Source of the DNA: Paenibacillus tyrphae
Lineage (GTDB): Bacteria > Bacillota > Bacilli > Paenibacillales > NBRC-103111
Direction: 5' to 3'
DNA length: 64,000 bases
Assembly: GCF_024158745.1 (NCBI RefSeq)
Contig: NZ_JAMZAW010000007.1
Coordinates: 245,375-309,374, forward strand
The notes under the pieces are model-generated. The model searched no databases. It was given only the letters and a program-made list of their open reading frames with translations, and had not been told where the DNA came from. Of this stretch, positions 50,165 to 58,563 are shown piece by piece; position 1 is the stretch's first letter, and every line of letters begins with the position of its first letter. The translations under genes and the position numbers were made by a program.

Positions 50165-51781
50165 TCACCCATTCCTGGACGAACGGTACAAGCTCGGCAA
50201 AGCTCCGGTATGGGCCTTGAACAGCTTCGTAAAATAATTTTTGTTCTCGTACGAGAGCATGGCGGCGATCTCTTCGACGGTTTTGTCGGTCCGTTCCAGA
50301 AGCTCCTTCGCTTTCTCCATCTTGGTCCGGGTGACGAACTCGACAAAATTTTCTCCCGTTTCGCGTTTAAACAGCCGGCTCAAATAGTTGGGATGGAGGT
50401 GCAAATGCGCGGCCGCCTCCTCAAGGCCGACCCGCTCCTGCCACTTGCTCGCGACAAACCGCTGGCATTCCAGCACCTCGCGGCGCTTCGATTCCTTTCT
50501 TATCCTTCCGGCGCACTCCACGGCTTGGTTAAGGAAATGTTGAAACCACTCGCCCAGCTCCTGCAGACTGGCCAGCTCCATGACATCGTGATGCAGCAGC
50601 CCTGAGGAAAAGCTCGTTGGGTTCATCTGAAGAGATTTCAGCCGCAAGCGGATCTCCAGCACGATTTTGAGCATCCATTCCTTCACTTCCACAGGGTGAA
50701 ACCGGTTTTCACGCATAACCCCCATCCATTTACCGACGGTTGCGGCGATGGAGTCCGTTTTCTCTTGCAGAACAAGCTGCCGGAAATCCTCCAAAGCCGG
50801 CACATATTGGGCCAACAGCTCGTCCCCCAAGCCTGCGACGGGCAGCGCCTGCTCCATTCGCCCGACCGATCCGTGCGGTATGTAAAACCGTTCCTTTCCC
50901 AGTCCGACGAGCGCCGCGAGGTTCTCCTTCAGACGGAACGGCTCCTTGCAAGGCAGTCCGATCATGAACGAATAGGACACTTTCGCGTATTGAAGCAGGC
51001 ACTTCTGCTGGGTACGAAGCATCTCCTCCACCCGCTTCCAGCTCCCGATACGATGTTCGGAGGAGAACGGAAACAACAACAGCAGCTCCCCCTGCTGGTA
51101 AGGGAACACCTTGCAGGCTCCGGTACCGAGCGCTTCCGCCAATATATTCTCTGCCGTATCCCGCAGCAGTTCGGATGAACGAAACCGCGCGACCGCTTCC
51201 CGCGGATAATTGGGAAAGGCCAGTACCGGCACCCACTCCCCTTTGGAAAAGTCGATCCCGTACTCCTGCGCCCGCCGCTCCCAATCCTGGACATTAAGCA
51301 GGGGGCTCTGAATGGTATGGAGCATGAAAGCCTGCCGAAGCAAGCTGTCGTTCTGCTTCACCTTCGCTTCCATGTCCCGCTTCTCGGCTTCGGAGCTTCT
51401 CTCCGCATCAAGCGCCTCACTCATCTGCTTCAGCAAGTCTCCGATCAGCCCGGCCGTCATCGTTTCTTTCAGCACATAATCGGTGACATGAAGCTTGAGC
51501 GCTTGTTGGGCGTAATCAAATTCGTCGTGACACGAGAGAATGACGACCTTGAGCCCTGGATGCAGCGCTCGCATCGCCCGGATCAGCGCCATCCCGTCCA
51601 TTCCCGGCATCCCGATGTCCGTCACCAGAATATCCACCTGCGATGCCCCGGCAGCGGAGAGCGCTTCCTCCGGATCTTGAAAGCAGCCGCCCAACCGGCA
51701 TTGAACCGCTTCCCATGGCAGTGCTTCCTTCAAATAGTGCAAAACCGGCAGATCGTCGTCGACAACAAAGACGGTGTACAT
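50165..51781 (-). CDS. YesN-type AraC response regulator
   Basis: A 538-residue response regulator. The receiver domain has the phosphoacceptor in LVTDIGMPGMDG and a lysine in DYVLKETM. A long central region follows, and two AraC helix-turn-helix motifs (VGLEEAAAHLHLHPNYLSRLF and TVEEIAAMLSYENKNYFTK) form the C-terminus. It follows the histidine kinase by 3 bases and is its partner. Such pairs usually activate nearby sugar-transport or polysaccharide genes, here perhaps the beta-helix gene. Confidence 0.94.
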   Translation of the reverse strand: MYTVFVVDDDLPVLHYLKEALPWEAVQCRLGGCFQDPEEALSAAGASQVDILVTDIGMPGMDGMALIRAMRALHPGLKVVILSCHDEFDYAQQALKLHVTDYVLKETMTAGLIGDLLKQMSEALDAERSSEAEKRDMEAKVKQNDSLLRQAFMLHTIQSPLLNVQDWERRAQEYGIDFSKGEWVPVLAFPNYPREAVARFRSSELLRDTAENILAEALGTGACKVFPYQQGELLLLFPFSSEHRIGSWKRVEEMLRTQQKCLLQYAKVSYSFMIGLPCKEPFRLKENLAALVGLGKERFYIPHGSVGRMEQALPVAGLGDELLAQYVPALEDFRQLVLQEKTDSIAATVGKWMGVMRENRFHPVEVKEWMLKIVLEIRLRLKSLQMNPTSFSSGLLHHDVMELASLQELGEWFQHFLNQAVECAGRIRKESKRREVLECQRFVASKWQERVGLEEAAAHLHLHPNYLSRLFKRETGENFVEFVTRTKMEKAKELLERTDKTVEEIAAMLSYENKNYFTKLFKAHTGALPSLYRSSRNG

Positions 51782-51784
51782 CTC

Positions 51785-53572
51785 TTACTCCTCCTCTCGC
51801 TGCTGCGGAATGACCAAGGTAATGGTCGTGCCTTGCCCCGGCTCGGAATCCATGACAAAAGAACAATGCTCCTTATAGATGAGCCGCAGACGCTCGTATA
51901 CGTTCCGCAGTCCGATGCCCGACAATCCCGTGGACGTCCGTTCCTTCGCTTCCTCCTCCCCCTGCAGATCGGCGCGAAGTCTTTCCAGCCGCTCCTTCGA
52001 GATCCCGACGCCGGAATCCGCAATCACGATGTTCAGACGTCCGTCTGCCAGCAGGTGCGCATGAATCGTGATCGTTCCTCCCTTGCGGGCGAATCCATGC
52101 AAATAAGCGTTCTCGATGATCGGCTGCAGCACAAACCGGGGCACTTCCGCCAGCACGGCGTCCGAAGCGACCGACAGCTTTAGATGAAGCCGGTCTCCGA
52201 GCCGGACGTTAATCAGCCGGACATATTGCCCAATCATCTCGATCTCTTCATGCAAGCTGATGAACTCGTTGTTGCGGTTGATCGTCATTCTCAGCAGCGA
52301 AGACAAAGAACTGATGAGGTCGGCATTTTCCGCGTCGCCGCGAAGCAAAATTCTCATGCGGATCGAATTCAAAATATTAAATAAAAAATGCGGATTGATT
52401 TGAGCCTGGAGCATGGCCAGCTCCGCTTTTCGTTTATGCTCTTGCTCACGGATGATGCTTTGGACCATCATCTCGATCCGGTCCAGCATCCGGTCGAAGA
52501 CAAAGCCCAGCCGACCTACCTCGTCCCGGCCCCGGATACCGGATCGTTCGCCCAGATGCCCGGATTCGATGCGGACTACGGTCTGCGCCAATCTTCGAAT
52601 GGGGGTTGTCAAAGCGCCTGTCAAATAGAGCAGAACTCCGGCGAACACGATTAAACACAGCGTTTGAATGAGAAAATCGATCCGGCGAATCGCCTGGATC
52701 GGCTTGGACGCTTGCTTGTATGGGCTCATGCTCACGAGCTGCCAATGTGGATTGAGCGCTTCCGCGATGAGAAGGTTGGCTTCGCCGTCGACCTCGATCA
52801 AGCTGGCCTGTCCTTCGGATGGCAATTGGTCGCGAAACGGAAACAGCGTGCCGATGCGCTCCATCTCCTTGTCGAATACGATCCGGCCCTCCCGATCCGT
52901 GATGAGAAGCGTCTCTTCCTTCTTCGAGCTTGAAAACAGCTTTAGCAAAGCGGCTGCATCCAGACTGACGACAGCCACCGCTCTGAGTTGGTCACCGGAG
53001 CGAATAGGCTTGGCAAGCGTAAGGACGTAAGGGCTGCGGACGCCGTCCGTATTGCGCACATAGTTCGTTTCCCCACCAACCCAGCGGGTCTGATAATGCA
53101 CCAATTCGCTCGTTTCCTGGTACCAAGGCTTGTCGAACAATTGCTTCGGGTCGAAGTCAAAGCTGCTGTAGTTGGCCCAAAAGTCCCCATTCGGCAATAG
53201 AATCGTCAAATACAACGGATCGAAGGAAGCGAGAATCGCGTCCAGTCTTTTGTTCAGCTTCAGCTTGGTTTGAACGATTTCGTACGGCTGACGGACCGGG
53301 TCCATCCGGCCGAGCTCGGTAACGAATAAATGCAGGTCCGGATCAAATTGCAGCAGGTTCAAAATATACAGCATCCGATCCAGTTGATTCGCCACGTACT
53401 GGTCCACAATTTTCAACGATTCTTGCGAATTGCGGGTGACTTGCTCCTTCATCACGTCCTGCGTAAACCAGTTGGAAACAAAAAAGGAAACGACGGCCGG
53501 CAGCAATAAGCACACGACGATGCCCGCCATCAGCTTGCCGCGCAACGAGAGCGCTTGAATCCAAGTCCGCAT
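51785..53572 (-). CDS. YesM-type sensor histidine kinase
   Basis: A 595-residue membrane kinase. Transmembrane helices near residues 12-34 and 280-300 flank an extracellular dCache-like sensor. HAMP follows (TPIRRLAQTVVRIESGHL), then His_kinase (QINPHFLFNILNSIRMRILL, phosphoaccepting histidine) and HATPase (VLQPIIENAYLHGF, DSGVGI, GIGLRNV). I start it at 53572 (MRTWIQALSLRGKL), after GGGGAGGAG. Its sensed ligand is unknown, but extracellular carbohydrates are usual for this group. Confidence 0.94.
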   Translation of the reverse strand: MRTWIQALSLRGKLMAGIVVCLLLPAVVSFFVSNWFTQDVMKEQVTRNSQESLKIVDQYVANQLDRMLYILNLLQFDPDLHLFVTELGRMDPVRQPYEIVQTKLKLNKRLDAILASFDPLYLTILLPNGDFWANYSSFDFDPKQLFDKPWYQETSELVHYQTRWVGGETNYVRNTDGVRSPYVLTLAKPIRSGDQLRAVAVVSLDAAALLKLFSSSKKEETLLITDREGRIVFDKEMERIGTLFPFRDQLPSEGQASLIEVDGEANLLIAEALNPHWQLVSMSPYKQASKPIQAIRRIDFLIQTLCLIVFAGVLLYLTGALTTPIRRLAQTVVRIESGHLGERSGIRGRDEVGRLGFVFDRMLDRIEMMVQSIIREQEHKRKAELAMLQAQINPHFLFNILNSIRMRILLRGDAENADLISSLSSLLRMTINRNNEFISLHEEIEMIGQYVRLINVRLGDRLHLKLSVASDAVLAEVPRFVLQPIIENAYLHGFARKGGTITIHAHLLADGRLNIVIADSGVGISKERLERLRADLQGEEEAKERTSTGLSGIGLRNVYERLRLIYKEHCSFVMDSEPGQGTTITLVIPQQREEE

Positions 53573-53685
53573 AGGGAAGCTCCTCCCCGAGCCGAAAGTG
53601 AAAAGGAGAACATTCGTCCTCCTTGCCTTCATCTTACCATAGCTTGGAAGGCAGCGGTCCGTTTCTCATTGCCTATGGCAGCACG

Positions 53686-53719
53686 AAAAACGCCAAGCCG
53701 CAAAAAGATCGACTTGGCG
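53686..53719 (-). terminator. Terminator of the ypsA-like gene
   Basis: On the minus strand ACGCCAAG and CTTGGCG pair around a 15-base loop, followed by TTTTT. It immediately follows the stop codon. Confidence 0.85.
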
Positions 53720-53721
53720 TC

Positions 53722-54282
53722 TTATTCGTCATATTGATGAAGCATGGCCTCTTCCTCGGCCGCACTTTGCAGATCGTACGCGTTGATGCTGTGGATCGGA
53801 TAATACTCCTGGTCCGCCAGACGCAGCGCTTCCTCCCGGAGGAACTTCGGCGAGCCTTCGTTCTCGTCGTCATAGACTAGCAGCAGACCGTCGGAATTGC
53901 GCAGCAAAAATTGATCCCGCGCGCGAAACTGCCACGGCCCGCTATATTTGCTTTTCGTGACGCTGTTCACATAGTCCGCACCGGCCAGCACCTGCTGGTA
54001 AACGGCCTTCTTCTCTTCGCTCCAGTTCTCCTCCTGCTCCAGGAACGGGGTAATGACGGCGAGCTTCAGCTCGAAGCCCTGCGACTTCATTTCGATCGCC
54101 GCCTCGGCCGCCCACAGCTCCACGCCCCATTGGCCGCTGACGATCACCCATTCGAGACCTTCGTCCAGCAGCGCGGCGAACCGGCTTTTCAGCGCCTTCT
54201 TAATAATTCCGATGCCGGGATGCTTCAACGAAAATATCCCAAGCTCCGACGCCTTATAACCCGTTACAAGCAAGCTTTTCAC
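53722..54282 (-). CDS. SLOG-family protein, YpsA-like (DUF1273)
   Basis: A 186-residue Rossmann-like protein. MKSLLVTGYKASELGIF, VIVSGQWGVELWAAEAAI and SDGLLLVYDDENEGSPKF form the expected SLOG nucleotide-binding pattern. YpsA affects cell division and oxidative stress in Bacillus and related species; SLOG domains may sense or cleave nucleotide-like molecules. It lies 31 bases after desR on the same strand. A functional link to the fatty-acid genes is not evident. Confidence 0.88.
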   Translation of the reverse strand: MKSLLVTGYKASELGIFSLKHPGIGIIKKALKSRFAALLDEGLEWVIVSGQWGVELWAAEAAIEMKSQGFELKLAVITPFLEQEENWSEEKKAVYQQVLAGADYVNSVTKSKYSGPWQFRARDQFLLRNSDGLLLVYDDENEGSPKFLREEALRLADQEYYPIHSINAYDLQSAAEEEAMLHQYDE

Positions 54283-54313
54283 GGTACCAGCCTCCTTGTG
54301 ACTTGTGCGGCGG

Positions 54314-54913
54314 TTATTTGAACCATCCTTTTTCCTTGAACCGCATGATCGCCTCGATCCGGTTGCTGACGCCGAGCTTATCCAGAATGACGGAAATGTA
54401 ATTGCGGACGGTCCCGGTGGTAATATACAGCTGACTGGCGATTTCCTTCGTATTCTTCCCGTCGGCGATCAGGTGAAGCACTTCCTGCTCCCGCTCGGTC
54501 AGCGGATTCTCCTCCCCAGCCGCCTCATCAACCAGCTCCGAGGCGTAGATGCGCCGGCCGGCCATGACGCTGCGGATCGAATCCGCCAGCTCTTCGCTGG
54601 GGCTGTCCTTCAGCAAATACCCGTGCACCCCGGCCTTCAGCGCGCGTTCGAAATAGCCGTAGCGGGCAAACGTCGTCAGGATGATCACCTTGCAGCCGCA
54701 GCCCTTCAGCTCCTCGGCCGCTTCCAGCCCGCTCTTCCCGGGCATTTCGATGTCCATGATGCAAATGTCCGGCTTATGAAGGCGGACCAGCTTGACCGCA
54801 TCCTCGCCATGGTTGGCCCGTCCGACGACCGTCATGTCCTCTTCCAGATCGAGCAAGGAAGCCAGCGCGCCCAACAGCAGCCGCTGATCCTCCGCAATGA
54901 CAATGCGAATCAT
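54314..54913 (-). CDS. desR: DesR-like LuxR-type response regulator
   Basis: A 199-residue regulator. The receiver domain has the phosphoacceptor aspartate in CIMDIEMPGKSGLEA and a lysine in YLLKDSP; the LuxR helix-turn-helix follows (LTEREQEVLHLIADGKNTKE). The start at 54913 overlaps desK by ATGA. Together with DesK and the desaturase gene it forms the membrane-fluidity thermosensor system known from Bacillus subtilis. Two palindromic repeats near the desaturase promoter at 57233-57270 are likely targets. Confidence 0.9.
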   Translation of the reverse strand: MIRIVIAEDQRLLLGALASLLDLEEDMTVVGRANHGEDAVKLVRLHKPDICIMDIEMPGKSGLEAAEELKGCGCKVIILTTFARYGYFERALKAGVHGYLLKDSPSEELADSIRSVMAGRRIYASELVDEAAGEENPLTEREQEVLHLIADGKNTKEIASQLYITTGTVRNYISVILDKLGVSNRIEAIMRFKEKGWFK

Positions 54914-56046
54914 CCCCCCGCCTCCTTTTCCGGTTGTTTGAAGACATTCGGCACTTTGATCACAATCATCGTTCCCGGACCCGGACCGATCTCCAGGCTC
55001 CCGTTCACGAATTCGAGGCGCTCCTTCATGCCTCCAAGCCCGTTGCCCCGCAAGCAGTCCGGATGCTCCGCCAGACCGCACCCGTCGTCCCGCACCCGGA
55101 CCACGAGCTCCGTCCGCGACGGCTTGATGGCAATCCAGCATGTGGATGCGCCGCTGTGTTTGACAATATTGGTAACGGCTTCCTTGATGCACATGCTGAC
55201 CACATTTTCGTTCAGCAGCGAGGTGTTGGTCAGCTTCGGGCTGCCTTCCACAACAAAACCGATCTGCGCCGCTTTCAGCATCTGCTTGACCCGATACATC
55301 TCATCCTCCAGCCTCGTGCCGCGCATCCGGGTGACCATCTCCCGCACTTCCTTCAGCGCGCTTCTGGCGGTCTGTTGAATGTCGTTCAGCTCGGCCTGGG
55401 CGCGGCTCGGGTTTTTGCCGATCAATTTCCCGGCCAGATCGCTCTTGAGGCCGATGAGCGAAAGCTTCTGGCCGAGCGTGTCGTGCAGGTCGCGGGCGAT
55501 TCTTTGGCGTTCCTCCAGCTTGACGAGCTCGGAGATCTTCTTGTTCGCCACCTCCAGCTCGTCCTGCAACTTCTCCCGCTTATTCCGGTTGTACGTGTTC
55601 ACCGGCAGCAGAATCACGCCGATCAAGCTGACCAGCACAAACGGCAGCTGCGTAATAATGACCGGATTCTGCGTTACGAAGCCGTAATTGATCGAGACCA
55701 GCGTGCTGACCAGATGAATGGAATACAGCGTAAAAAATCCGACCCGATGCTGGATATTGCCGATAAAAAATGCCAGAAAGAGCGAGAAATACACATAGCC
55801 GAACAGCAGGCTCATCGTAATGGAAATGCCGATCTGCACGCTGGTCCAGAAGTACACCAGCCACCCTTTGGATACAAAAGTAAGCACATAGCATATAAAA
55901 AAGCCGATAATCATCGTAATGCCGACGACCACTTTATAAGTCGATGAAGAGCTGAAAATGAAATAAAACGGAAGAATATAAAAGACGACCCATACATAGG
56001 GGCTGAGTCCCGTATTTTTGTGAATAATTTGAATCCACTTGCGCAT
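54910..56046 (-). CDS. desK: DesK-like sensor histidine kinase
   Basis: A 378-residue kinase. The first 150 residues contain 4-5 transmembrane helices that act as the membrane-thickness sensor in DesK. The DHp histidine follows (ERQRIARDLHDTLGQKLSL), then the HATPase (VVRVRDDGCGL, GLGGMKERL). It lies 33 bases downstream of the desaturase gene, so the order is des-desK-desR as in Bacillus. It switches between phosphatase and kinase states with temperature or lipid fluidity. Confidence 0.92.
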   Translation of the reverse strand: MRKWIQIIHKNTGLSPYVWVVFYILPFYFIFSSSSTYKVVVGITMIIGFFICYVLTFVSKGWLVYFWTSVQIGISITMSLLFGYVYFSLFLAFFIGNIQHRVGFFTLYSIHLVSTLVSINYGFVTQNPVIITQLPFVLVSLIGVILLPVNTYNRNKREKLQDELEVANKKISELVKLEERQRIARDLHDTLGQKLSLIGLKSDLAGKLIGKNPSRAQAELNDIQQTARSALKEVREMVTRMRGTRLEDEMYRVKQMLKAAQIGFVVEGSPKLTNTSLLNENVVSMCIKEAVTNIVKHSGASTCWIAIKPSRTELVVRVRDDGCGLAEHPDCLRGNGLGGMKERLEFVNGSLEIGPGPGTMIVIKVPNVFKQPEKEAGG

Positions 56047-56079
56047 GGCGTCATCCCTTACCTAGTATGAAACAAGCTT

Positions 56080-57132
56080 TTATTTTCCTTGCAAGCTCGG
56101 ACTGGGGCTTTTTACTTGGCTAGCCGCCGCCGGCTTGCGGAGTAAAGGCTTGATGTCTTTAAAGCCTACAAAGTTCTTGCGCTTCTCGTCCCACAAGTGG
56201 AAACGAAGCGACTGCAAGCTGGTGCTGATCGTAAGCGTCGTAACCTTCTGCAGCTCGGGCGTGGCCTCATGCGCCTTCTCCAGATTATAGTTCGGCACCT
56301 TCGGACTCAAATGATGCACGTGATGAAACCCGATATTTCCGGTGATCCACTGCAGCAGCTTCGGAAGCTTGTAATAAGAGCTCCCTTCGACGGCCGCCTT
56401 CACGTAGCTCCACTGGTCCTCATTCTCGAAGTAGGATTCCTCGAATTGATGCTGCACATAAAACATCCATATGCCAAGCAAGCCGGAGACGAAAAAGACC
56501 GGGCCTTGAACCAACACAAAATCCTGCCAGCCGATCGCCCAGATCAGCAGCGCATACAGAGCGACGATAGCCAGATTCGTCACGTAGGTATTGATCCGCT
56601 CTTTGCGTCTCGCTCCCTTGCGGTTAAAGCGGTATTGAAGCAGAAACACATAGACCGGGCCGACGACGAACATCGACAGCGGATTCCGGTAAATCCGGTA
56701 AGCGATCCGTCTCCATAGCGGAGCGGCAACGTATTCGTCCACGGTGAGAATCCAGATGTCCCCGACGCCGCGCTTATCGAGATTGCTGCTTGTGGCATGA
56801 TGAATCGAATGGCTGTTTTTCCACTGCTCATACGGACATAGCGTCATCACACCCGTGATATTTCCGAGTATATCATTAGCGAGCCGGCTTTTGAAGAACG
56901 ATTGGTGACAACAGTCATGGAAAATAATAAAAGTCCGGACCACAAAGCCGCCGGCCACGATGGTGAGAGGAAGCGTCAACCAGTAAGAAACGGACAAGCT
57001 CGCATAGGCCGCATACCAGAGCAGCACCAGCGGTACCAACGTGTTCACAAGCTGCCATAGGCTTGACTTCGTATCGGTTTTCTCAAAGGGACCGACGTTC
57101 TTTTTAAGATGAGCTATATTCGCTTGGTGCAT
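56080..57132 (-). CDS. des: Acyl-lipid fatty acid desaturase
   Basis: A 350-residue membrane desaturase. The three histidine boxes that hold the di-iron centre are HDCCHQ, HSIHH and HHVHH, in the expected order between four transmembrane segments. It introduces a double bond into phospholipid acyl chains to keep membranes fluid in the cold. The gene precedes desK and desR. A -10 box TATAAT at 57204-57209 with a poor -35, and palindromes just upstream, fit activation by phosphorylated DesR. Confidence 0.93.
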   Translation of the reverse strand: MHQANIAHLKKNVGPFEKTDTKSSLWQLVNTLVPLVLLWYAAYASLSVSYWLTLPLTIVAGGFVVRTFIIFHDCCHQSFFKSRLANDILGNITGVMTLCPYEQWKNSHSIHHATSSNLDKRGVGDIWILTVDEYVAAPLWRRIAYRIYRNPLSMFVVGPVYVFLLQYRFNRKGARRKERINTYVTNLAIVALYALLIWAIGWQDFVLVQGPVFFVSGLLGIWMFYVQHQFEESYFENEDQWSYVKAAVEGSSYYKLPKLLQWITGNIGFHHVHHLSPKVPNYNLEKAHEATPELQKVTTLTISTSLQSLRFHLWDEKRKNFVGFKDIKPLLRKPAAASQVKSPSPSLQGK

Positions 57133-57203
57133 TCGTTTATTTCCTCCTCGATAGGACGCGCGGGGAACGTTATAGAACGTCGGACGCAGGTTTTCTATCC
57201 TCT

Positions 57204-57270
57204 ATTATAGAGAAAGCGTCCGGCAGCCTGTAGTCATAAACGTCAGATCGAGGGTATGACAATCGTCATA
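57204..57270 (-). promoter_or_regulatory. Promoter and probable DesR sites upstream of the desaturase
   Basis: On the minus strand the -10 box is TATAAT (57209-57204) and the -35 region is non-consensus. Upstream lie TATGAC-AATC-GTCATA (57255-57270) and GTCATAAACGTCA (57233-57244 region), roughly -36 to -73 relative to the predicted start, the location used by DesR in Bacillus. The distal arm overlaps the stop codon of the upstream gene. Confidence 0.65.
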
Positions 57271-57760
57271 TATCGCTGGTTTTAACTGGAATCTGATACA
57301 GTCGTATAGCCAGATTTAAGGAAGCATCGAGCTCTCTGATTTTCGCAAAAGCCGGTTCGAGCGTATCGACGACATCATCGACAAACACATCGATATGGAA
57401 TTTCAAGGTCGTTCCGAGCTGCCTTCCGTACGGCGTTTCCGGCGGAAGCGCAAAAGGACGCAGTTGGACGGTATTCCCGCCTCTGGCTTGGTCCCTGACA
57501 AACCACGAAATAAACTCCAAGGCGACCAAGCCCTCTTCGGATCGTTCGATCTCGAATTCAAACTGGAGGAACACCTCGTTTTCCAGTCCGCCGTTGGTAC
57601 GCCTTAAAGCGGCGTGGGGCAGGTGGGCATAATCGGACAGAGACAGCATTTCGCGGTCGATCGGCTCCAAATTCTCCACGCTGCTTTCTACGCTGACCAT
57701 TCCTTTTAAACGCAGTAAAGTCTCATGAAAATTGTTGACATCGATAGGATAATTGCTCAT
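57266..57760 (-). CDS. Hypothetical protein, no family recognised
   Basis: A 164-residue acidic soluble protein with no signal or membrane segment. It begins MSNYPIDVNNFHETLLRLKG, has a central part of alternating strands (VFLQFEFEIERSEEG), and ends with a helix and a strand (LNLAIRLYQIPVKTSDI). The ATG at 57760 has AAGGA upstream. It stands alone between the TetR operators and the desaturase. I cannot assign a function. Confidence 0.7.
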   Translation of the reverse strand: MSNYPIDVNNFHETLLRLKGMVSVESSVENLEPIDREMLSLSDYAHLPHAALRRTNGGLENEVFLQFEFEIERSEEGLVALEFISWFVRDQARGGNTVQLRPFALPPETPYGRQLGTTLKFHIDVFVDDVVDTLEPAFAKIRELDASLNLAIRLYQIPVKTSDI

Positions 57761-57870
57761 GTGATATTTTCCTTCTCTCTAAGATGATGACTATAGATTC
57801 GACAGCGGAACAACCGATCCTTTTTCGCAAAAAAAGTTGCGGCGATTGGAAAACGGTTCCTGAAATCTCT

Positions 57871-57928
57871 ATAGACCGACGGTCAGTCATATGGTAGTAT
57901 AGTCTATAGACTGACGGTCAGTCTATAG
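57871..57928. promoter_or_regulatory. Two tandem TetR operators overlapping the tetR-MFS promoter
   Basis: Near-perfect palindromes ATAGACCGACGGTCAGTCAT (57871-57890) and CTATAGACTGACGGTCAGTCTATAG (57904-57928, halves here given as one 25-base site centred on ACGGT) flank a -10-like TATAGT at 57898-57903. The second overlaps the ribosome binding site of the regulator gene, so binding should shut the operon tightly. Confidence 0.85.
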
Positions 57929-57939
57929 GAGGTATCGGT

Positions 57940-58551
57940 ATGAAACGAATTGTTAAAGATCCGAAGACGCGGCGACAAGAGATTCTCACGGTTGCCGGAG
58001 AGCTGTTTAGACATCACGGATATGCAGGGACGACCGTAGAGGCGATTATTCAGAAGGCCTGCGTGGCGAAAGGAACTTTTTACTATTACTTTAAGTCGAA
58101 GGAACAAATTCTGGACGCGCTTGTTCACGAACTGGTCGACCAGCTCTGTGAAGCCTATCGACAAATCGCTGACGATCCTGCGATGGGTGTGATGGATAAG
58201 CTGCGCCACATGCTGCGGGGACAACATCAGCTTGCGGTCAACGAAAGCGAGTTGATGGAAGGGCTGCACCGACCCGAGAACCGGGAGCTTCACGAGCGGA
58301 TTAACATCGAGATTATCATGAAAATCTCGCCGGTATTGGCCCACGTCGTTGAACAAGGCAAAAAGGAATCCCTGTTTGATGTGGAGTATCCGCTGGAAAC
58401 CGTCCAGTTTCTTCTCGCGGGGTCGCAATTTTTGCTGGAATCGGGCCTCTTCCACTGGAATCAAGAGGAGCAGACGAGACGGCTTAAGTCCATGCAGACG
58501 ATGATCGAGAGGTCCTTAGGCGCGAAGCGGGGCTCCTTTTCGTTTATTTAG
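57940..58551 (+). CDS. TetR family transcriptional regulator
   Basis: A 203-residue repressor. The N-terminal helix-turn-helix (GELFRHHGYAGTTVEAIIQK then KGTFYYYFKSKEQILD) is standard, followed by a helical ligand domain. It probably represses itself and the MFS gene that starts 12 bases downstream, through the two operators ahead of it. The inducing compound is unknown but is likely a substrate of the exporter. Confidence 0.93.
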   Translation: MKRIVKDPKTRRQEILTVAGELFRHHGYAGTTVEAIIQKACVAKGTFYYYFKSKEQILDALVHELVDQLCEAYRQIADDPAMGVMDKLRHMLRGQHQLAVNESELMEGLHRPENRELHERINIEIIMKISPVLAHVVEQGKKESLFDVEYPLETVQFLLAGSQFLLESGLFHWNQEEQTRRLKSMQTMIERSLGAKRGSFSFI

Positions 58552-58563
58552 GGGGTGGCTGAA

